A stretch of DNA of 64,000 nucleotides from NCBI GenBank assembly GCA_030123605.1, contig CP126123.1:558001-622000 (forward strand), written 5' to 3'. Position 1 is the first letter of the stretch. Each line of letters starts with the position of its first letter. Positions 45,610-55,053 of this stretch are shown here, in pieces. The DNA is from Nitrospira sp. (lineage in GTDB: Bacteria; Nitrospirota; Nitrospiria; Nitrospirales; Nitrospiraceae). The notes under the pieces were generated by a model. The model was given only the letters and a program-made list of their open reading frames with translations. It was not told the DNA's origin and made no database searches. The translations under genes and the position numbers were made by a program.

Positions 45610-46056
45610 CTAGGGCAATTTCGACAGAGCCTCCTTATAATTCTTCTTGAGTTCCTCAACCGCCGCCGACACTTCGTCCCGCAGCTTTCCGAAAGCCGCG
45701 CTCGTCGATTCATTCACCCCATCCAGCTTCTTTCGCGCCTCGTTCTTCTGCTTCTCCATATCTGTGAGGGCTTGTTGAAGCTCAGCCCGGGCCTCTGCCG
45801 AGGCCGATTCCGCTTTCCGCCGAAGCTCGGCAATTTTCTTCTGCGCCTCTTTCAGTTCAGCATGAACTTTCTTGGTGAACGCCTCTTTCTGCTGAATCGT
45901 ATACTGCTTCGTCACCTCGACGGCCTCTTGTGTTTCCCGTACCACCTCATCTGCCGTCAAAGGCTGTTGCCGGTCGGCAGACGCTGCGTTCGAAGACACG
46001 ATCGTCAGCAGGGCAATCGATGTAAAGAGCATCAACGGAATTCTTTTCGCGGTCAT
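45610..46056 (-). CDS. Periplasmic coiled-coil protein
   Basis: The 148-residue protein has a signal peptide (LFTSIALLTIVSSNAASA) and an almost wholly helical, charged mature part (KKVHAELKEAQKKIAELRRK, AELQQALTDMEKQKNEARK, LRDEVSAAVEELKKNYKEAL), predicted to form a long coiled coil. It resembles uncharacterised sll1863-like stress proteins in general character only. ATG 46056 has GGAGGT upstream. No enzymatic motif is visible. Confidence 0.65.
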   Translation of the reverse strand: MTAKRIPLMLFTSIALLTIVSSNAASADRQQPLTADEVVRETQEAVEVTKQYTIQQKEAFTKKVHAELKEAQKKIAELRRKAESASAEARAELQQALTDMEKQKNEARKKLDGVNESTSAAFGKLRDEVSAAVEELKKNYKEALSKLP

Positions 46057-46294
46057 ACGGTCACACCTCCATCGGTTGAATCGGCAGGCGATGTTCGGGC
46101 CTCCGCAGGCAGCAGTATACCTTCATGGACTTGGTTCTGTCTGTCGCAGACCGCATCCAGGCTCGTCGCAGCGGCGTATCGGCGCTTGCAGTAGAAGTCA
46201 TCGTGAATCATGCGGGTTAAGGTTTGGGAAAAATATGCCGACAAGGACCTACAACTCAAACAATCCGACAATCTTTTCCTTCGATGGATATTTC

Positions 46295-47164
46295 ATGAGC
46301 GCAGAACGTCCTCAGGTGATTGACGTGGGATCGGCCGAACCGTTGGAACAGCTTTTGATCGATCGAATCAGGCAGGGATCCATTGAACTGCCGCTGCTGC
46401 CCCAAGTGGCGTCTCAGATTTTGGGCATGGTCTACGATCCGAATGCGGAAGCGGCCAAACTGGCCGCCCTGATTCATCAGGACCAGGCCTTGGCGGCCCA
46501 CGTCATCAAGATCGCCAACTCGCCGGCCTACATGACCCGGAATCCGGTCGTCTCGCTGCAACATGCGGTGTCGATGCTGGGCATGAATTTGATGTCGGAA
46601 ATCGCCTTCTCCGCCTCGATCAAAGGCAGCGCCTTCAAGGTGCCGGGATGGGATGCCGAAGTCAAACGCCTCTGGCAACATTCCCTGGCCAGCGGTGCCT
46701 ATGCCAAAGAAATCGCACGCATGCGCCGGTTCAATGTCGAAAGCGCCTACCTCTGCGGGCTCCTGCACGGCATCGGCAAGCCGGTGGTGTTGCAGACGTT
46801 GGTCCTGTTGGCCAAGGAACAGGACAGTACTCTGTCGCGTGAATCGTTGCACCGGTTGTTGGAGGGCTATCACACCCAGGTAGGACTGCTCGTCGCGGCA
46901 GACTGGAGCCTCCCGCCGCCGGTCGTGGAATCGATCACGTTTCATCGCGAGTATCACTATGCCAAGACGGCGAAACAGGAGTGTATGACGACCTGTCTGG
47001 CCGATCGGCTGGCCGATCATTTCCTCAACCCCGAGGGGTTGGACGAAGTGGCGGTACGCGACCATGCGGTGTATGCCGACCTGAATCTGTACCCCAAGGA
47101 TATCGATACCCTGTTGACCCTCAAGGATCAGGTTCGTAAAGCGGTGGAGGCGATGCCGCTGTGA
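46295..47164 (+). CDS. HDOD-domain signalling protein
   Basis: The 289-residue protein has an HDOD domain over most of its length: LPLLPQVASQILGMVYDP, LAALIHQDQALAAHVIKIAN, SLQHAVSMLGMNLM, LCGLLHGIGKPVV. HDOD proteins are metal-free relatives of HD phosphohydrolases and usually act in signal transduction. I use ATG 46295 (MSAERPQVIDVG); ATG 46235 would add 20 residues and cannot be excluded, since neither has a strong SD. Its stop overlaps the sthA GTG (GTGA), so the two genes are coupled. Confidence 0.85.
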   Translation: MSAERPQVIDVGSAEPLEQLLIDRIRQGSIELPLLPQVASQILGMVYDPNAEAAKLAALIHQDQALAAHVIKIANSPAYMTRNPVVSLQHAVSMLGMNLMSEIAFSASIKGSAFKVPGWDAEVKRLWQHSLASGAYAKEIARMRRFNVESAYLCGLLHGIGKPVVLQTLVLLAKEQDSTLSRESLHRLLEGYHTQVGLLVAADWSLPPPVVESITFHREYHYAKTAKQECMTTCLADRLADHFLNPEGLDEVAVRDHAVYADLNLYPKDIDTLLTLKDQVRKAVEAMPL

Positions 47165-48579
47165 AACCGACTTCTTCCTATGACATCATCGTGGTCGGAA
47201 GCGGTCCTGCCGGCCAGAAGGCCGCCATCCAAGGTGCCAAGGCCGGCAAACGCGTCGCCTTGATCGAGCAGGAGCAAGGGATCGGCGGCAACTGTGTCTA
47301 TCGGGGGACCATTCCGAGCAAGACCCTTCGTGAAAGCGCCGTGCAATTCGAGCGCATGAAACGATCGAGCGAGGTGTTCGAAGGGGGGCTGCGGCTGGAT
47401 GTGCCCCTGGCGTCATTGTTGCTTCGCCTGGACGAGGTCATCAAGGCGCATGAGTCCTATATGGCCAATCAGCTGACGCGCAACGGCGTCACCTACCGGC
47501 ATGGTCGGGCCAAGCTCCTCTCGCCGCACGACGTGCAGTTGGAGGCGGTGGATGGCGCCTGCCAGACGCTCAAGGCCGAGACCATCGTCCTCGCGACCGG
47601 GTCGCGGCCGCGCTCGATTCCCGACATTCCCATCGACCACGAGCATATTCTCGACAGCGATTCGATCCTGTCGATGATCTATCTGCCGCGTTCCTTGGCG
47701 GTCTTGGGCGGCGGCGTCATCGCGTGCGAATATGCGGCCATGTTTGCCCTGCTCGGGGTCGAGGTCACGATCATCGACAAGGCCGAACGACCGTTGTCGT
47801 TTTTGGACAAGGAAATCGTCGAGTTGTTTCAGCACAGCCTTCAACGGCAGGGAGGGCGGTTTTATTCCCGCCATACCGTCAAAGAGGTGGCGTGGGACGG
47901 GGTCTCCTCCGTGGTCGCACAGCTTGCGAACGGGATGGTCGTCAAGAGCGAAAAGATGCTGGTCGCCTTGGGCCGCCAACCGAATGTCGAAGAGTTAAAT
48001 CTCGAGGCGGCAGGCCTGTCGTTGGATGAGACGGGCTGGCTTCCCGTGAATGAATACGGACAAACCGCCGTGCCTCATATTTATGCGGCAGGCGATCTGT
48101 TGGGTCCCCCATCGTTGGCGTCGCGCGCCATGGAGCAGGGTCGTCGCGCGGTGAGTCACGCGCTGGGTCTCCCGGTCGGCGAAGCCGTCAATCAAATTCC
48201 GATCGGGATCTACACGATCCCGGAAATCGCCTCGATCGGCCTCGATGAGGAGCAGGCCGCCACCCGCTATCGCGGTCCGATCGTGGGGCGAGCGCGCTTC
48301 ACAGAGATCGCCAAGGGTCAGATCACCGGTTCCTGCGACGGCCTCTTGAAACTGATCGCCGATCCGTCCGGCGAACGATTGCTTGGTGTGCAGATCGTCG
48401 GCGAGGACGCGACCGAATTGATTCACCTCGGACAGATGGCTCTGCAAAACGGGGCAACCATCGACCGGTTTATCGATACGATCTTCAGCTTTCCCACCTT
48501 TGCCGAAGCCTACCGCGTGGCGGCCCTCGATATCCTGGGGCAACGCCGCAAGCGACAAGGCACCGTCCAGGCTGCGTAA
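47161..48579 (+). CDS. sthA: Soluble NAD(P)+ transhydrogenase / FAD-dependent disulphide-reductase family
   Basis: The 472-residue flavoprotein has the FAD dinucleotide fold (IIVVGSGPAGQKAAIQGAK), the NAD(P) fold (AVLGGGVIACEYAAMFALLG) and the C-terminal dimer domain (SFPTFAEAYRVAALD). The redox-active pair of lipoamide dehydrogenases is broken: GGNCVYRGTIPSKTLRE has one Cys, with Thr in place of the second, as in SthA. It should therefore move hydride between NADH and NADP rather than reduce a disulphide. Starts at GTG 47161, overlapping the HDOD stop. Confidence 0.88.
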   Translation: MKPTSSYDIIVVGSGPAGQKAAIQGAKAGKRVALIEQEQGIGGNCVYRGTIPSKTLRESAVQFERMKRSSEVFEGGLRLDVPLASLLLRLDEVIKAHESYMANQLTRNGVTYRHGRAKLLSPHDVQLEAVDGACQTLKAETIVLATGSRPRSIPDIPIDHEHILDSDSILSMIYLPRSLAVLGGGVIACEYAAMFALLGVEVTIIDKAERPLSFLDKEIVELFQHSLQRQGGRFYSRHTVKEVAWDGVSSVVAQLANGMVVKSEKMLVALGRQPNVEELNLEAAGLSLDETGWLPVNEYGQTAVPHIYAAGDLLGPPSLASRAMEQGRRAVSHALGLPVGEAVNQIPIGIYTIPEIASIGLDEEQAATRYRGPIVGRARFTEIAKGQITGSCDGLLKLIADPSGERLLGVQIVGEDATELIHLGQMALQNGATIDRFIDTIFSFPTFAEAYRVAALDILGQRRKRQGTVQAA

Positions 48580-48672
48580 GGGACCTCTCCCCGCGTGTTC
48601 CGCTTTGACCCTCACCCCTCGTTTACGATAGGCTCTCATCCGGCATGACCCCTCGCCCCGGAGGAACCGTTC

Positions 48673-50379
48673 GTGAACCGTGAAGAACGCCGCCGCCAGG
48701 AAAAATTGCTCGCGAAGAGGGCCGGGGTTGCGCCTGCCGCTCAAATTTCAGCATTCCTTCATGAAGCACAACGACACCATCAGGCCGGCCGGTGGGACGA
48801 GGCTGAACGGGGCTACCGCCTGATCCTTGAGCGGGAGCCGGCGCAGTCGGAGGCCCTCCAGGGTCTCGGCCTGTTGGCCTATCGGCGCGGTAATCTGCAA
48901 GGCGCCCTCGAATGGCTTGCTCGTGCCTGCAACACCGACCCACGCAATCCGGTCTATTGGTTCAACCATGGCGTGGTTCTGCAACGGGCCGGTCTGGTCG
49001 CGGACGCCGTCGAGGCCTATGGCAAGGCCATCCAGCTCAACCAACGCTATATCGAACCACGGACCAACCTCGGCAACGCCTACAAAGAGTTGGGTCGGCT
49101 TGCCGACGCGCAAGCGGCCTATGAGCAGGTCATCGCCATCAAGCCGGACCATGCCGAGGCGCAGAACAACCTCGGCGTCGTCCTGAAGGAACAGGGTCGG
49201 TTGGATGAGGCGGCGGAGGCCTATCGGCGGGCCATTGCCTTGAAGCCGACCCATGCGGAGGCGCAGAACAATTTAGGGCTCGTCCTCCTTGAGCAGGGCC
49301 GAACAGACGAAGCCATCCGCTGTTTCGAGCGGGCGCTTCAGATTCTCCCCGGCTACGGGACGGCGCTGTACAACCTCGGCATCGCCTGGATCTGGCGGGG
49401 CGATCCCGCGCGCGCGCTGCACCGCTTTGCGGAAACCGCCGCACTGAAACACGATCATGGGCGCCCCGTCACGGACCAGGCCGTCTTTCGGTCGCGGCTC
49501 AAACACGATGCCGAACAACTGCAGTATCTCTTCGCAGCAGGACTGGCGGGAGACGAATGGCGTCCGCACTACGAGGCGCTGAATCGATTGCGAGCGAAGG
49601 TGGAACCGACGCAGGGAGCCAGTGCCTCCTCGAATCGTCTGGCCTTGTCGCCCGCCGACCTTCAGCCCGTCGCTGCCTCCTTCAACCGCCTGATCTATGT
49701 CGCGTCTTGTGAGACGATCGATGCGGGCGCGTTGAATCCCGACTTGGACGTCGCCGCGATCGAGGCCCGATACCACGCGTCACAACCGGAAGTGACCTCT
49801 ATCGATGGGCTCCTGACGGAGGAGGCGCTGAGGCGGTTGCGACAGTTCTGTTGGACCTCGACGATCTGGAAGAAGGACTATGAAAACGGCTATATCGGGG
49901 CTTTTCTCGGCGACGGATTTGCCTCTCCCCTGCTGCTGCAAATTGCTGAGGAATTGCGGCGCCGGTTCCCGCGCATTTTCGGTGCCCATCGCCTGACGCA
50001 GGCTTGGGCCTTCAAACATGACAGCGCCAGGCGCGGATTGAATATTCATGCCGACGCGGCGGCCGTCAACGTCAACTTCTGGATCACGGCGGATGAGGCG
50101 AACCTGAACCGGGACAGCGGCGGCCTCGTGGTCTGGGACAAGGAAGCGCCCAGGGAGTGGGATTTCAAGACCTACAACAGCGATAGGAATCGGGACAAGA
50201 TCTACGAGTGGCTGACGAAGCAGGGGGCACAGGAAATCAAGATTCCCTATCGGGCGAATCGGGCGGTGGTCTTCAACTCAGACCTGTTCCACGAAACCGA
50301 CGACATTTCGTTCAAGGAAGGATTCACCAACCGGCGGATCAACGTCACGCTGCTGTACGGGCATCGGCATCGCCCCTGA
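48673..50379 (+). CDS. TPR protein fused to a 2-oxoglutarate/Fe(II) oxygenase-like domain
   Basis: Residues 25-260 hold about six tetratricopeptide repeats (AEAQNNLGVVLKEQGRLDEA, AEAQNNLGLVLLEQGRTDEA). The C-terminal ~200 residues look like a jelly-roll dioxygenase: an HxD pair at His459 and Asp461 (NIHADAAAVNVNFWI), a distal His540 (DLFHETD) and an Arg near 557 (TNRRINVTLLYG) that could hold 2-oxoglutarate. This would hydroxylate a protein or small molecule held by the TPRs; the substrate is unknown. GTG 48673 follows GGAGGA. Its 3' end overlaps the convergent GGDEF-EAL gene by 35 bases. Confidence 0.75.
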   Translation: MNREERRRQEKLLAKRAGVAPAAQISAFLHEAQRHHQAGRWDEAERGYRLILEREPAQSEALQGLGLLAYRRGNLQGALEWLARACNTDPRNPVYWFNHGVVLQRAGLVADAVEAYGKAIQLNQRYIEPRTNLGNAYKELGRLADAQAAYEQVIAIKPDHAEAQNNLGVVLKEQGRLDEAAEAYRRAIALKPTHAEAQNNLGLVLLEQGRTDEAIRCFERALQILPGYGTALYNLGIAWIWRGDPARALHRFAETAALKHDHGRPVTDQAVFRSRLKHDAEQLQYLFAAGLAGDEWRPHYEALNRLRAKVEPTQGASASSNRLALSPADLQPVAASFNRLIYVASCETIDAGALNPDLDVAAIEARYHASQPEVTSIDGLLTEEALRRLRQFCWTSTIWKKDYENGYIGAFLGDGFASPLLLQIAEELRRRFPRIFGAHRLTQAWAFKHDSARRGLNIHADAAAVNVNFWITADEANLNRDSGGLVVWDKEAPREWDFKTYNSDRNRDKIYEWLTKQGAQEIKIPYRANRAVVFNSDLFHETDDISFKEGFTNRRINVTLLYGHRHRP

Positions 50380-52471
50380 GCAAGGATTCAAACTCTTCGG
50401 CGCAGACCGGGCGGCTGAACAAATAGCCCTGGACCTCGTCGCACCCCTCTTCCCGCAATCGAGACAATTGTTCATCCGTTTCCACCCCTTCCGCCAGCAC
50501 CGACAGGTTCAAGCTGTGCGCCATGGCGATGATGGCTCTGGTGATCTTCGCGTTGTTCTCGTTGGTCAGGAGGTCCCTGACGAACGACTGGTCGATCTTC
50601 AGCCGGCTGAGGGGAAAGCGCTGAAGGTAACTGAGGGATGAATACCCGGTCCCGAAATCGTCGATCGAGAGGCGGACACCCATCGTACGGAGTCCTTCGA
50701 GCATGGTCACGGAGGCGTCGACGTCCCGCATGGCGATGGACTCCGTCAGTTCCAGTTCCAGTTGCGACGGATTCAGGCCGGAATCGCGCAGGGCGTCGCC
50801 GACCGTCGCGGGAAGCGTGCGTCCGTGGAAGAGGGAATTGGAGACGTTGGCGGAGATGGTAATGGGGGGCAATCCCATCCGTTCCCAGGCCTTTACCTGA
50901 CGGCAGGCTTCGCGGAGGACCCATTCGTCCATCGAGCGGATCAAGCCCGTGTCGATGGCGGCATTCAAGAAGACTCCGGGAGACAACAGGCCGCGCTTCG
51001 GATGGTTCCAACGGACGAGTGCCTCAGCGCCTAACATCTCACGTGAATGGATATTGAATGTGGGCTGATAGTAGACGACGAATTCTTCCCGTTCCAAGGC
51101 GCGTCGGAGATCGCTTTCGAGATCCAGCCGTTCGGCCGCGGCGGCGTTGAGCCCGGACGAATAGAACTGACAATTGTTCCGTCCCTGCTCCTTGGCGTGG
51201 TACATGGCCGTGTCGGCATTTTTCAAGAGGGCCTCCACCGTGGCGCCGTCCGAGGGATAAATCGAAATGCCGATGCTGGCCGAGATAAAGACTTCATGTC
51301 CGTCGATGCTGAACGGATGGGCCAGGGCCTCCAGAATCCGCCGGGCCACGCGACCGGCATCTTCAGGGTGCGACAGGGTCGTCAGCAGAATCGTAAATTC
51401 ATCCCCTCCGAGGCGGGCCAGCGCATGGGGCGGCTCATTCCCGGCATGACGACCGATCGAGTCGCTCTGGCGAACCGACTCACTCAGCCGCTCTGCCACA
51501 TGGGTGAGCAGGAGATCACCCACCGTGTGCCCCAAGGTATCGTTGATGACCTTGAAACGGTCCAGGTCGATGAACAGCGTGGCGAGGTGCAGGCGGTGGC
51601 GCTCGGCGTAGGACAGGGCGTTCGACAATCGATCCTTGAACAGCACCCGATTGGCCAGGCCGGTCAGGCTGTCATAATAGGCCAACCGATGGATGGCCCG
51701 TTCGGCCTGCTTGCGTTCGGTGATGTCCTGCGCCGTTCCGATGACCGTCAATTCATCCGTCTGCTCTTCGCGCACAGCCTCGGCCTGCAGGTGAATGGTG
51801 AAGTCCGTCCCGTTCGGCAGGACGATGCGATGGTCGATGTCGCAGGGAGTCTGGTGGCTGATGAGTTTTTCCAACGCATCTTTCACCCCCAGCCGGTCGT
51901 CCCGGTGCACCAGGTTGAGGAACGCTTCGATCGTGCCGGCGAAGTCTTGCGGGCGGATGCCGACCAGGCGACAGAGTTCGTTCGACATGGCGAAGCGATT
52001 GGTACGGGGATTCCAATCCCAGTTCCCGATGCGCGCAATGCGTTGGGCCAGTTCAAGACGGGCCTCGCTCCGGACCAGGGCCTGGAGAACGTTGCTGGTT
52101 CTGAGCATGTATCGGATATGGTGTCGGAGGATCGTGGCGTTGACCGGTTTGTTGATGAAGTCGGTAGCGCCGTGTTCGTAGGCCTGGGCGATGGAGTTCG
52201 CGTCGTCCAATCCCGTCATGATCAAAATGGGGATGCGTTTGCCGCGAGGCAGCGAGCGGATGCGCGAGCAGGTCAGGTAGCCGTCCATCTCCGGCATCAC
52301 GATGTCCAGCACGATGAGGTCGGGAGGAGTTTTTTCGAACATCGCCAACGCCTCTCGCCCGTCGGCGGCCGCGGTCACGACCATGCCGGCCGGTTCCAAT
52401 GAACCGCGGACGAAGAGACGTGCGGCTGGATCGTCGTCGATGACGAGGATGACGGGACGGGCTTGAGTCAT
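50345..52471 (-). CDS. Response regulator with PAS, GGDEF and EAL domains
   Basis: This 708-residue protein should control cyclic di-GMP. Domains in order: receiver (1-120, phospho-acceptor Asp56 in LIVLDIVMPEMDG), PAS (about 130-260, ending TAQDITERKQAE), GGDEF (270-440) and EAL (455-700). The cyclase motif is intact (ARLGGDEF) and the phosphodiesterase motif is intact (GAEALVRW, DDFGTGYSSLSYL). An RQSD I-site-like motif is set apart from GGDEF by a 12-residue insert (GRHAGNEPPHA region). No partner kinase is adjacent; the Cache-like sensor gene lies 212 bases upstream on the same strand. Confidence 0.92.
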   Translation of the reverse strand: MTQARPVILVIDDDPAARLFVRGSLEPAGMVVTAAADGREALAMFEKTPPDLIVLDIVMPEMDGYLTCSRIRSLPRGKRIPILIMTGLDDANSIAQAYEHGATDFINKPVNATILRHHIRYMLRTSNVLQALVRSEARLELAQRIARIGNWDWNPRTNRFAMSNELCRLVGIRPQDFAGTIEAFLNLVHRDDRLGVKDALEKLISHQTPCDIDHRIVLPNGTDFTIHLQAEAVREEQTDELTVIGTAQDITERKQAERAIHRLAYYDSLTGLANRVLFKDRLSNALSYAERHRLHLATLFIDLDRFKVINDTLGHTVGDLLLTHVAERLSESVRQSDSIGRHAGNEPPHALARLGGDEFTILLTTLSHPEDAGRVARRILEALAHPFSIDGHEVFISASIGISIYPSDGATVEALLKNADTAMYHAKEQGRNNCQFYSSGLNAAAAERLDLESDLRRALEREEFVVYYQPTFNIHSREMLGAEALVRWNHPKRGLLSPGVFLNAAIDTGLIRSMDEWVLREACRQVKAWERMGLPPITISANVSNSLFHGRTLPATVGDALRDSGLNPSQLELELTESIAMRDVDASVTMLEGLRTMGVRLSIDDFGTGYSSLSYLQRFPLSRLKIDQSFVRDLLTNENNAKITRAIIAMAHSLNLSVLAEGVETDEQLSRLREEGCDEVQGYLFSRPVCAEEFESLLRGDADARTAA

Positions 52472-52683
52472 GGGGCTCGCTTCGGCTGAACGCGGAGATT
52501 AAACGACGGCGTAGGCGGCCTATTCCGATTCTGAGGATCAACGGAGTCCTCGCGCGCACTTGTGGCCCCGCTTGTTCGTATCGGAATCAGCGTATCAACC
52601 TTCTCGATAAGGACCAGAAAAATACCGTTCATGAGCAGCCGGGACGGTAAGGCGAAAGGAGATGCAGCGCTGCCGAGCAGGAA

Positions 52684-53409
52684 TCAACCGACGTTCAGAA
52701 CCTCCGCCGATCGCCCCGCCGGTTCCTTTGGTTGATCCATGGCTTCCATGAGGATGCGGCGAATGACCGATCGGACCTGACGCATGATGCCCTGCAAGGT
52801 GAGGATCAACAGCGTTGCCAGCAGAAGAAACATCGGAACGATCGCCATGGCCACGTCTCTCACCAGGTCCTCACTCGATCGTGGCGCGACGGTATTCTGG
52901 GGTGCGGCGACCACCAGCCTGATCCATCCCATGACATGGTCTTCACGACGGAGCGGCTCGACCACGACCAGCATCTGCCTCCCTTGTTCGAGAGCAGGAG
53001 TGACGGTACCGCTCGGGTTCCCGCGCGCGACTATCCAGGCAGGGTCTTGAAGTCTCCTGCCGATGGCGGCGGGATTGGCGGCGGCCACGATGACATTATC
53101 GTCTGTGACGACCGCAGCATCGAGAAGACCGGCCTGTCTGGCATGCCTGTCGATGGCCTCTTGGAAAGCGGCGAAGTTCTCGCCGGTCAGCGACTCGCTG
53201 AACCAGGACAATGTCCGCGCCATGGCCCTTGCGTTCTGCCCGGCAGCGGTGACGGCTGCCGTGTGACGCTGTGCGATGAGGGAGCGATCCTGTTCGGCCA
53301 GCAGAGAGTACAACGCCGCAGCGCACAGGAGGGAGAAGACAAGGCTGAAGAAAACCGCCGGCAACCATGTGCGGGGCAATCGGGATGCGGTGACGGAAAC
53401 GGGAGCCAT
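52684..53409 (-). CDS. Membrane sensor with periplasmic Cache-like domain and no output domain
   Basis: The 241-residue protein has two membrane helices, near residues 17-38 (VFFSLVFSLLCAAALYSLL) and 188-207 (AIVPMFLLLATLLILTLQGI). They flank a ~145-residue periplasmic domain with a Cache/PAS look (DRHARQAGLLDAAVVTDDN, PAAIGRRLQDPAW, VVVEPLRREDHVMGWIRLV). Only ~35 residues follow the second helix, too few for HAMP plus kinase or GGDEF. It could pass a signal to the downstream GGDEF-EAL regulator on the same strand. Confidence 0.65.
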   Translation of the reverse strand: MAPVSVTASRLPRTWLPAVFFSLVFSLLCAAALYSLLAEQDRSLIAQRHTAAVTAAGQNARAMARTLSWFSESLTGENFAAFQEAIDRHARQAGLLDAAVVTDDNVIVAAANPAAIGRRLQDPAWIVARGNPSGTVTPALEQGRQMLVVVEPLRREDHVMGWIRLVVAAPQNTVAPRSSEDLVRDVAMAIVPMFLLLATLLILTLQGIMRQVRSVIRRILMEAMDQPKEPAGRSAEVLNVG

Positions 53410-53440
53410 TCTGAACCCTCCTCAATATGCGGATCCGCCG

Positions 53441-53578
53441 CTATGCGCAGGCGCATTTCCCGGCGCTGCCGGTCAGTTCGTACGGTCGTCGACGGAGGTT
53501 TTCACGACTCACCAGGTTGACCGAACCGAAGGAACTGTGGAAACGGACGGAAAAACTCGGGTATCGGCGTTGGTCCAT
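53441..53578 (-). CDS. 45-residue ORF resembling the start of a PilZ domain
   Basis: ATG 53578 opens MDQRRYPSFSVRFHSSFG, like the RRxPRFxVxF start of PilZ c-di-GMP-binding domains, but the frame ends after 45 codons (RRPYELTGSAGKCACA). The DxSxxG part of PilZ is missing. There is no clear SD. It is 23 bases after rtcB and may be a relic or a diverged mini-protein. Too short for certainty. Confidence 0.35.
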   Translation of the reverse strand: MDQRRYPSFSVRFHSSFGSVNLVSRENLRRRPYELTGSAGKCACA

Positions 53579-53601
53579 GGTCACGTCGTGATGGTGGTCG
53601 C

Positions 53602-55053
53602 CTAGCCCTTTATATTGCCGATCGGTTTCAGTTCCGCCACCTTTTTTGTGATTCCCGCGCGGTCCACGGTCTCGACGACGTCGGAAATGTTTTTGTAGGC
53701 GAATCCGGCCTCTTCGGCCAGGCCCGACATCGAGACGGCCTTGACCAAAATGCCGCGCCGGTGCATGTCGCGCAATAACTCCTGGCCCTGCACCCTGCGT
53801 TTGGCCTGGGCTCGCGACATAGTGCGGCCGGCCCCGTGCATCGTCGAGCCGAAGGTTTCCTGCATGGCGTGATCCGTTCCGACCAACAGATAGGAGCCCG
53901 TTTCCATGGAGCCGCCGCAGATGACCGGCTGACCGATCGTCCGATAGCAGTCCGGGAGTTCGGGACTGCCTGGCCCGAAGGCACGGGTGGCGCCCTTGCG
54001 ATGCACGAGCCACTCCCCGTCCGGATACCGTTCGACCTTGGCGATGTTGTGGGCTACGTCATAGATGAGGTGCATGCCGAGCGCATGAGGGCTTTCACCG
54101 AACACTGCCGCAAACGCCTCCCGTATTTGATGGGTGATGACCTGTCGATTGGCGAAGGCCGTGTTGGCCGCGCAGTTCATCGCCGCGAAATAGTCCCGCC
54201 CTTCGGGAGAGCGGAACGGGGCGCAGGCCAGTTGTTGGTCCTTGACCGTGATACCGTATCGGGGCATGGCCCTTTCGAATACCTTGAGGTAGTCGCTGGC
54301 GACTTGATGGCCGAAGCCGCGTGAGCCGCAATGGACCATGATCACGATCTGGTCGCGACCGGTGAGCCCCATGGCGGCGGCCGTAGGACGGTCGAAGAGA
54401 CCGCGGTCGGAAAGCACCTGCACCTCAAGGTAGTGGTTGCCGGACCCCAGTGTGCCCAGCTGGTTGATGCCTCGTTCCATGGCGTAGTCGGTGACTGTCG
54501 AAGGATCGGCTCCTTGCACACAACCCCGCTCCTCGATCCGTTCCAGATCTTCGTCCCATCCATAGCCCCTGGCGATACACCAGGCGGCGCCCTGGCGCAT
54601 GACTTCACGAAAATCTCGTTTCGTCAGGTCGACGAAGCCGCTCGATCCGACTCCGGCCGGAACCCGTCGAAACAGTTCCGTCATCAGGAGTTCAAGTTTC
54701 GGTTGCACTTCAGAGAGCGTGAGATCGGTGCGAATCAACCGCATGCCGCAGTTCACGTCGTACCCGACGCCACCGGGAGAGATGATGCCGTCCTCTGGGT
54801 CGAACGCCGCGACGCCGCCGATGGGGAAGCCGTAGCCCCAATGGCCGTCCGGCATGCAGAGCGCGTAACGACGGATGCCGGGCAGGCAGGCCACGTTGGT
54901 GACCTGATCGAACACCCCTCGATCCATGGAGGAAAGAATGGATGCGCTTGCATAGATCCTGGCCGGGACCAACATCCCCGGTTTTTCCGACGGCGGAATT
55001 TCCCAGAGGAAATCGCTGACCTGCTGGACCCGCATGTCGGTTTGAAGGTTCAT
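53602..55053 (-). CDS. rtcB: RNA ligase RtcB (3'-phosphate / 5'-OH)
   Basis: RtcB joins RNA ends bearing 2',3'-cyclic phosphate or 3'-phosphate to 5'-OH ends, using GTP and Mn2+. The 483-residue protein keeps the active-site set: the DVNCG metal motif, GSGNHYLE, VHCGSRGFG, YDVAHN, and the guanylylated His in HGAGRTMSRAQ, with the final Lys in PIGNIKG. It starts at ATG 55053, overlapping the archease stop by 4 bases. In other bacteria RtcB works in tRNA or rRNA repair; no rtcA or rtcR gene is here. Confidence 0.96.
   Translation of the reverse strand: MNLQTDMRVQQVSDFLWEIPPSEKPGMLVPARIYASASILSSMDRGVFDQVTNVACLPGIRRYALCMPDGHWGYGFPIGGVAAFDPEDGIISPGGVGYDVNCGMRLIRTDLTLSEVQPKLELLMTELFRRVPAGVGSSGFVDLTKRDFREVMRQGAAWCIARGYGWDEDLERIEERGCVQGADPSTVTDYAMERGINQLGTLGSGNHYLEVQVLSDRGLFDRPTAAAMGLTGRDQIVIMVHCGSRGFGHQVASDYLKVFERAMPRYGITVKDQQLACAPFRSPEGRDYFAAMNCAANTAFANRQVITHQIREAFAAVFGESPHALGMHLIYDVAHNIAKVERYPDGEWLVHRKGATRAFGPGSPELPDCYRTIGQPVICGGSMETGSYLLVGTDHAMQETFGSTMHGAGRTMSRAQAKRRVQGQELLRDMHRRGILVKAVSMSGLAEEAGFAYKNISDVVETVDRAGITKKVAELKPIGNIKG

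Noticed and set aside
49041-49330. Near-identical DNA repeats (AGGCGCAGAACAA type)
   Set aside because: These are codons of consecutive TPR units inside one gene, not a DNA repeat or CRISPR array.
51047-52402. 451-codon plus-strand frame opposite the GGDEF-EAL gene
   Set aside because: It is antisense to a multi-domain protein with intact motifs and has no plausible product.
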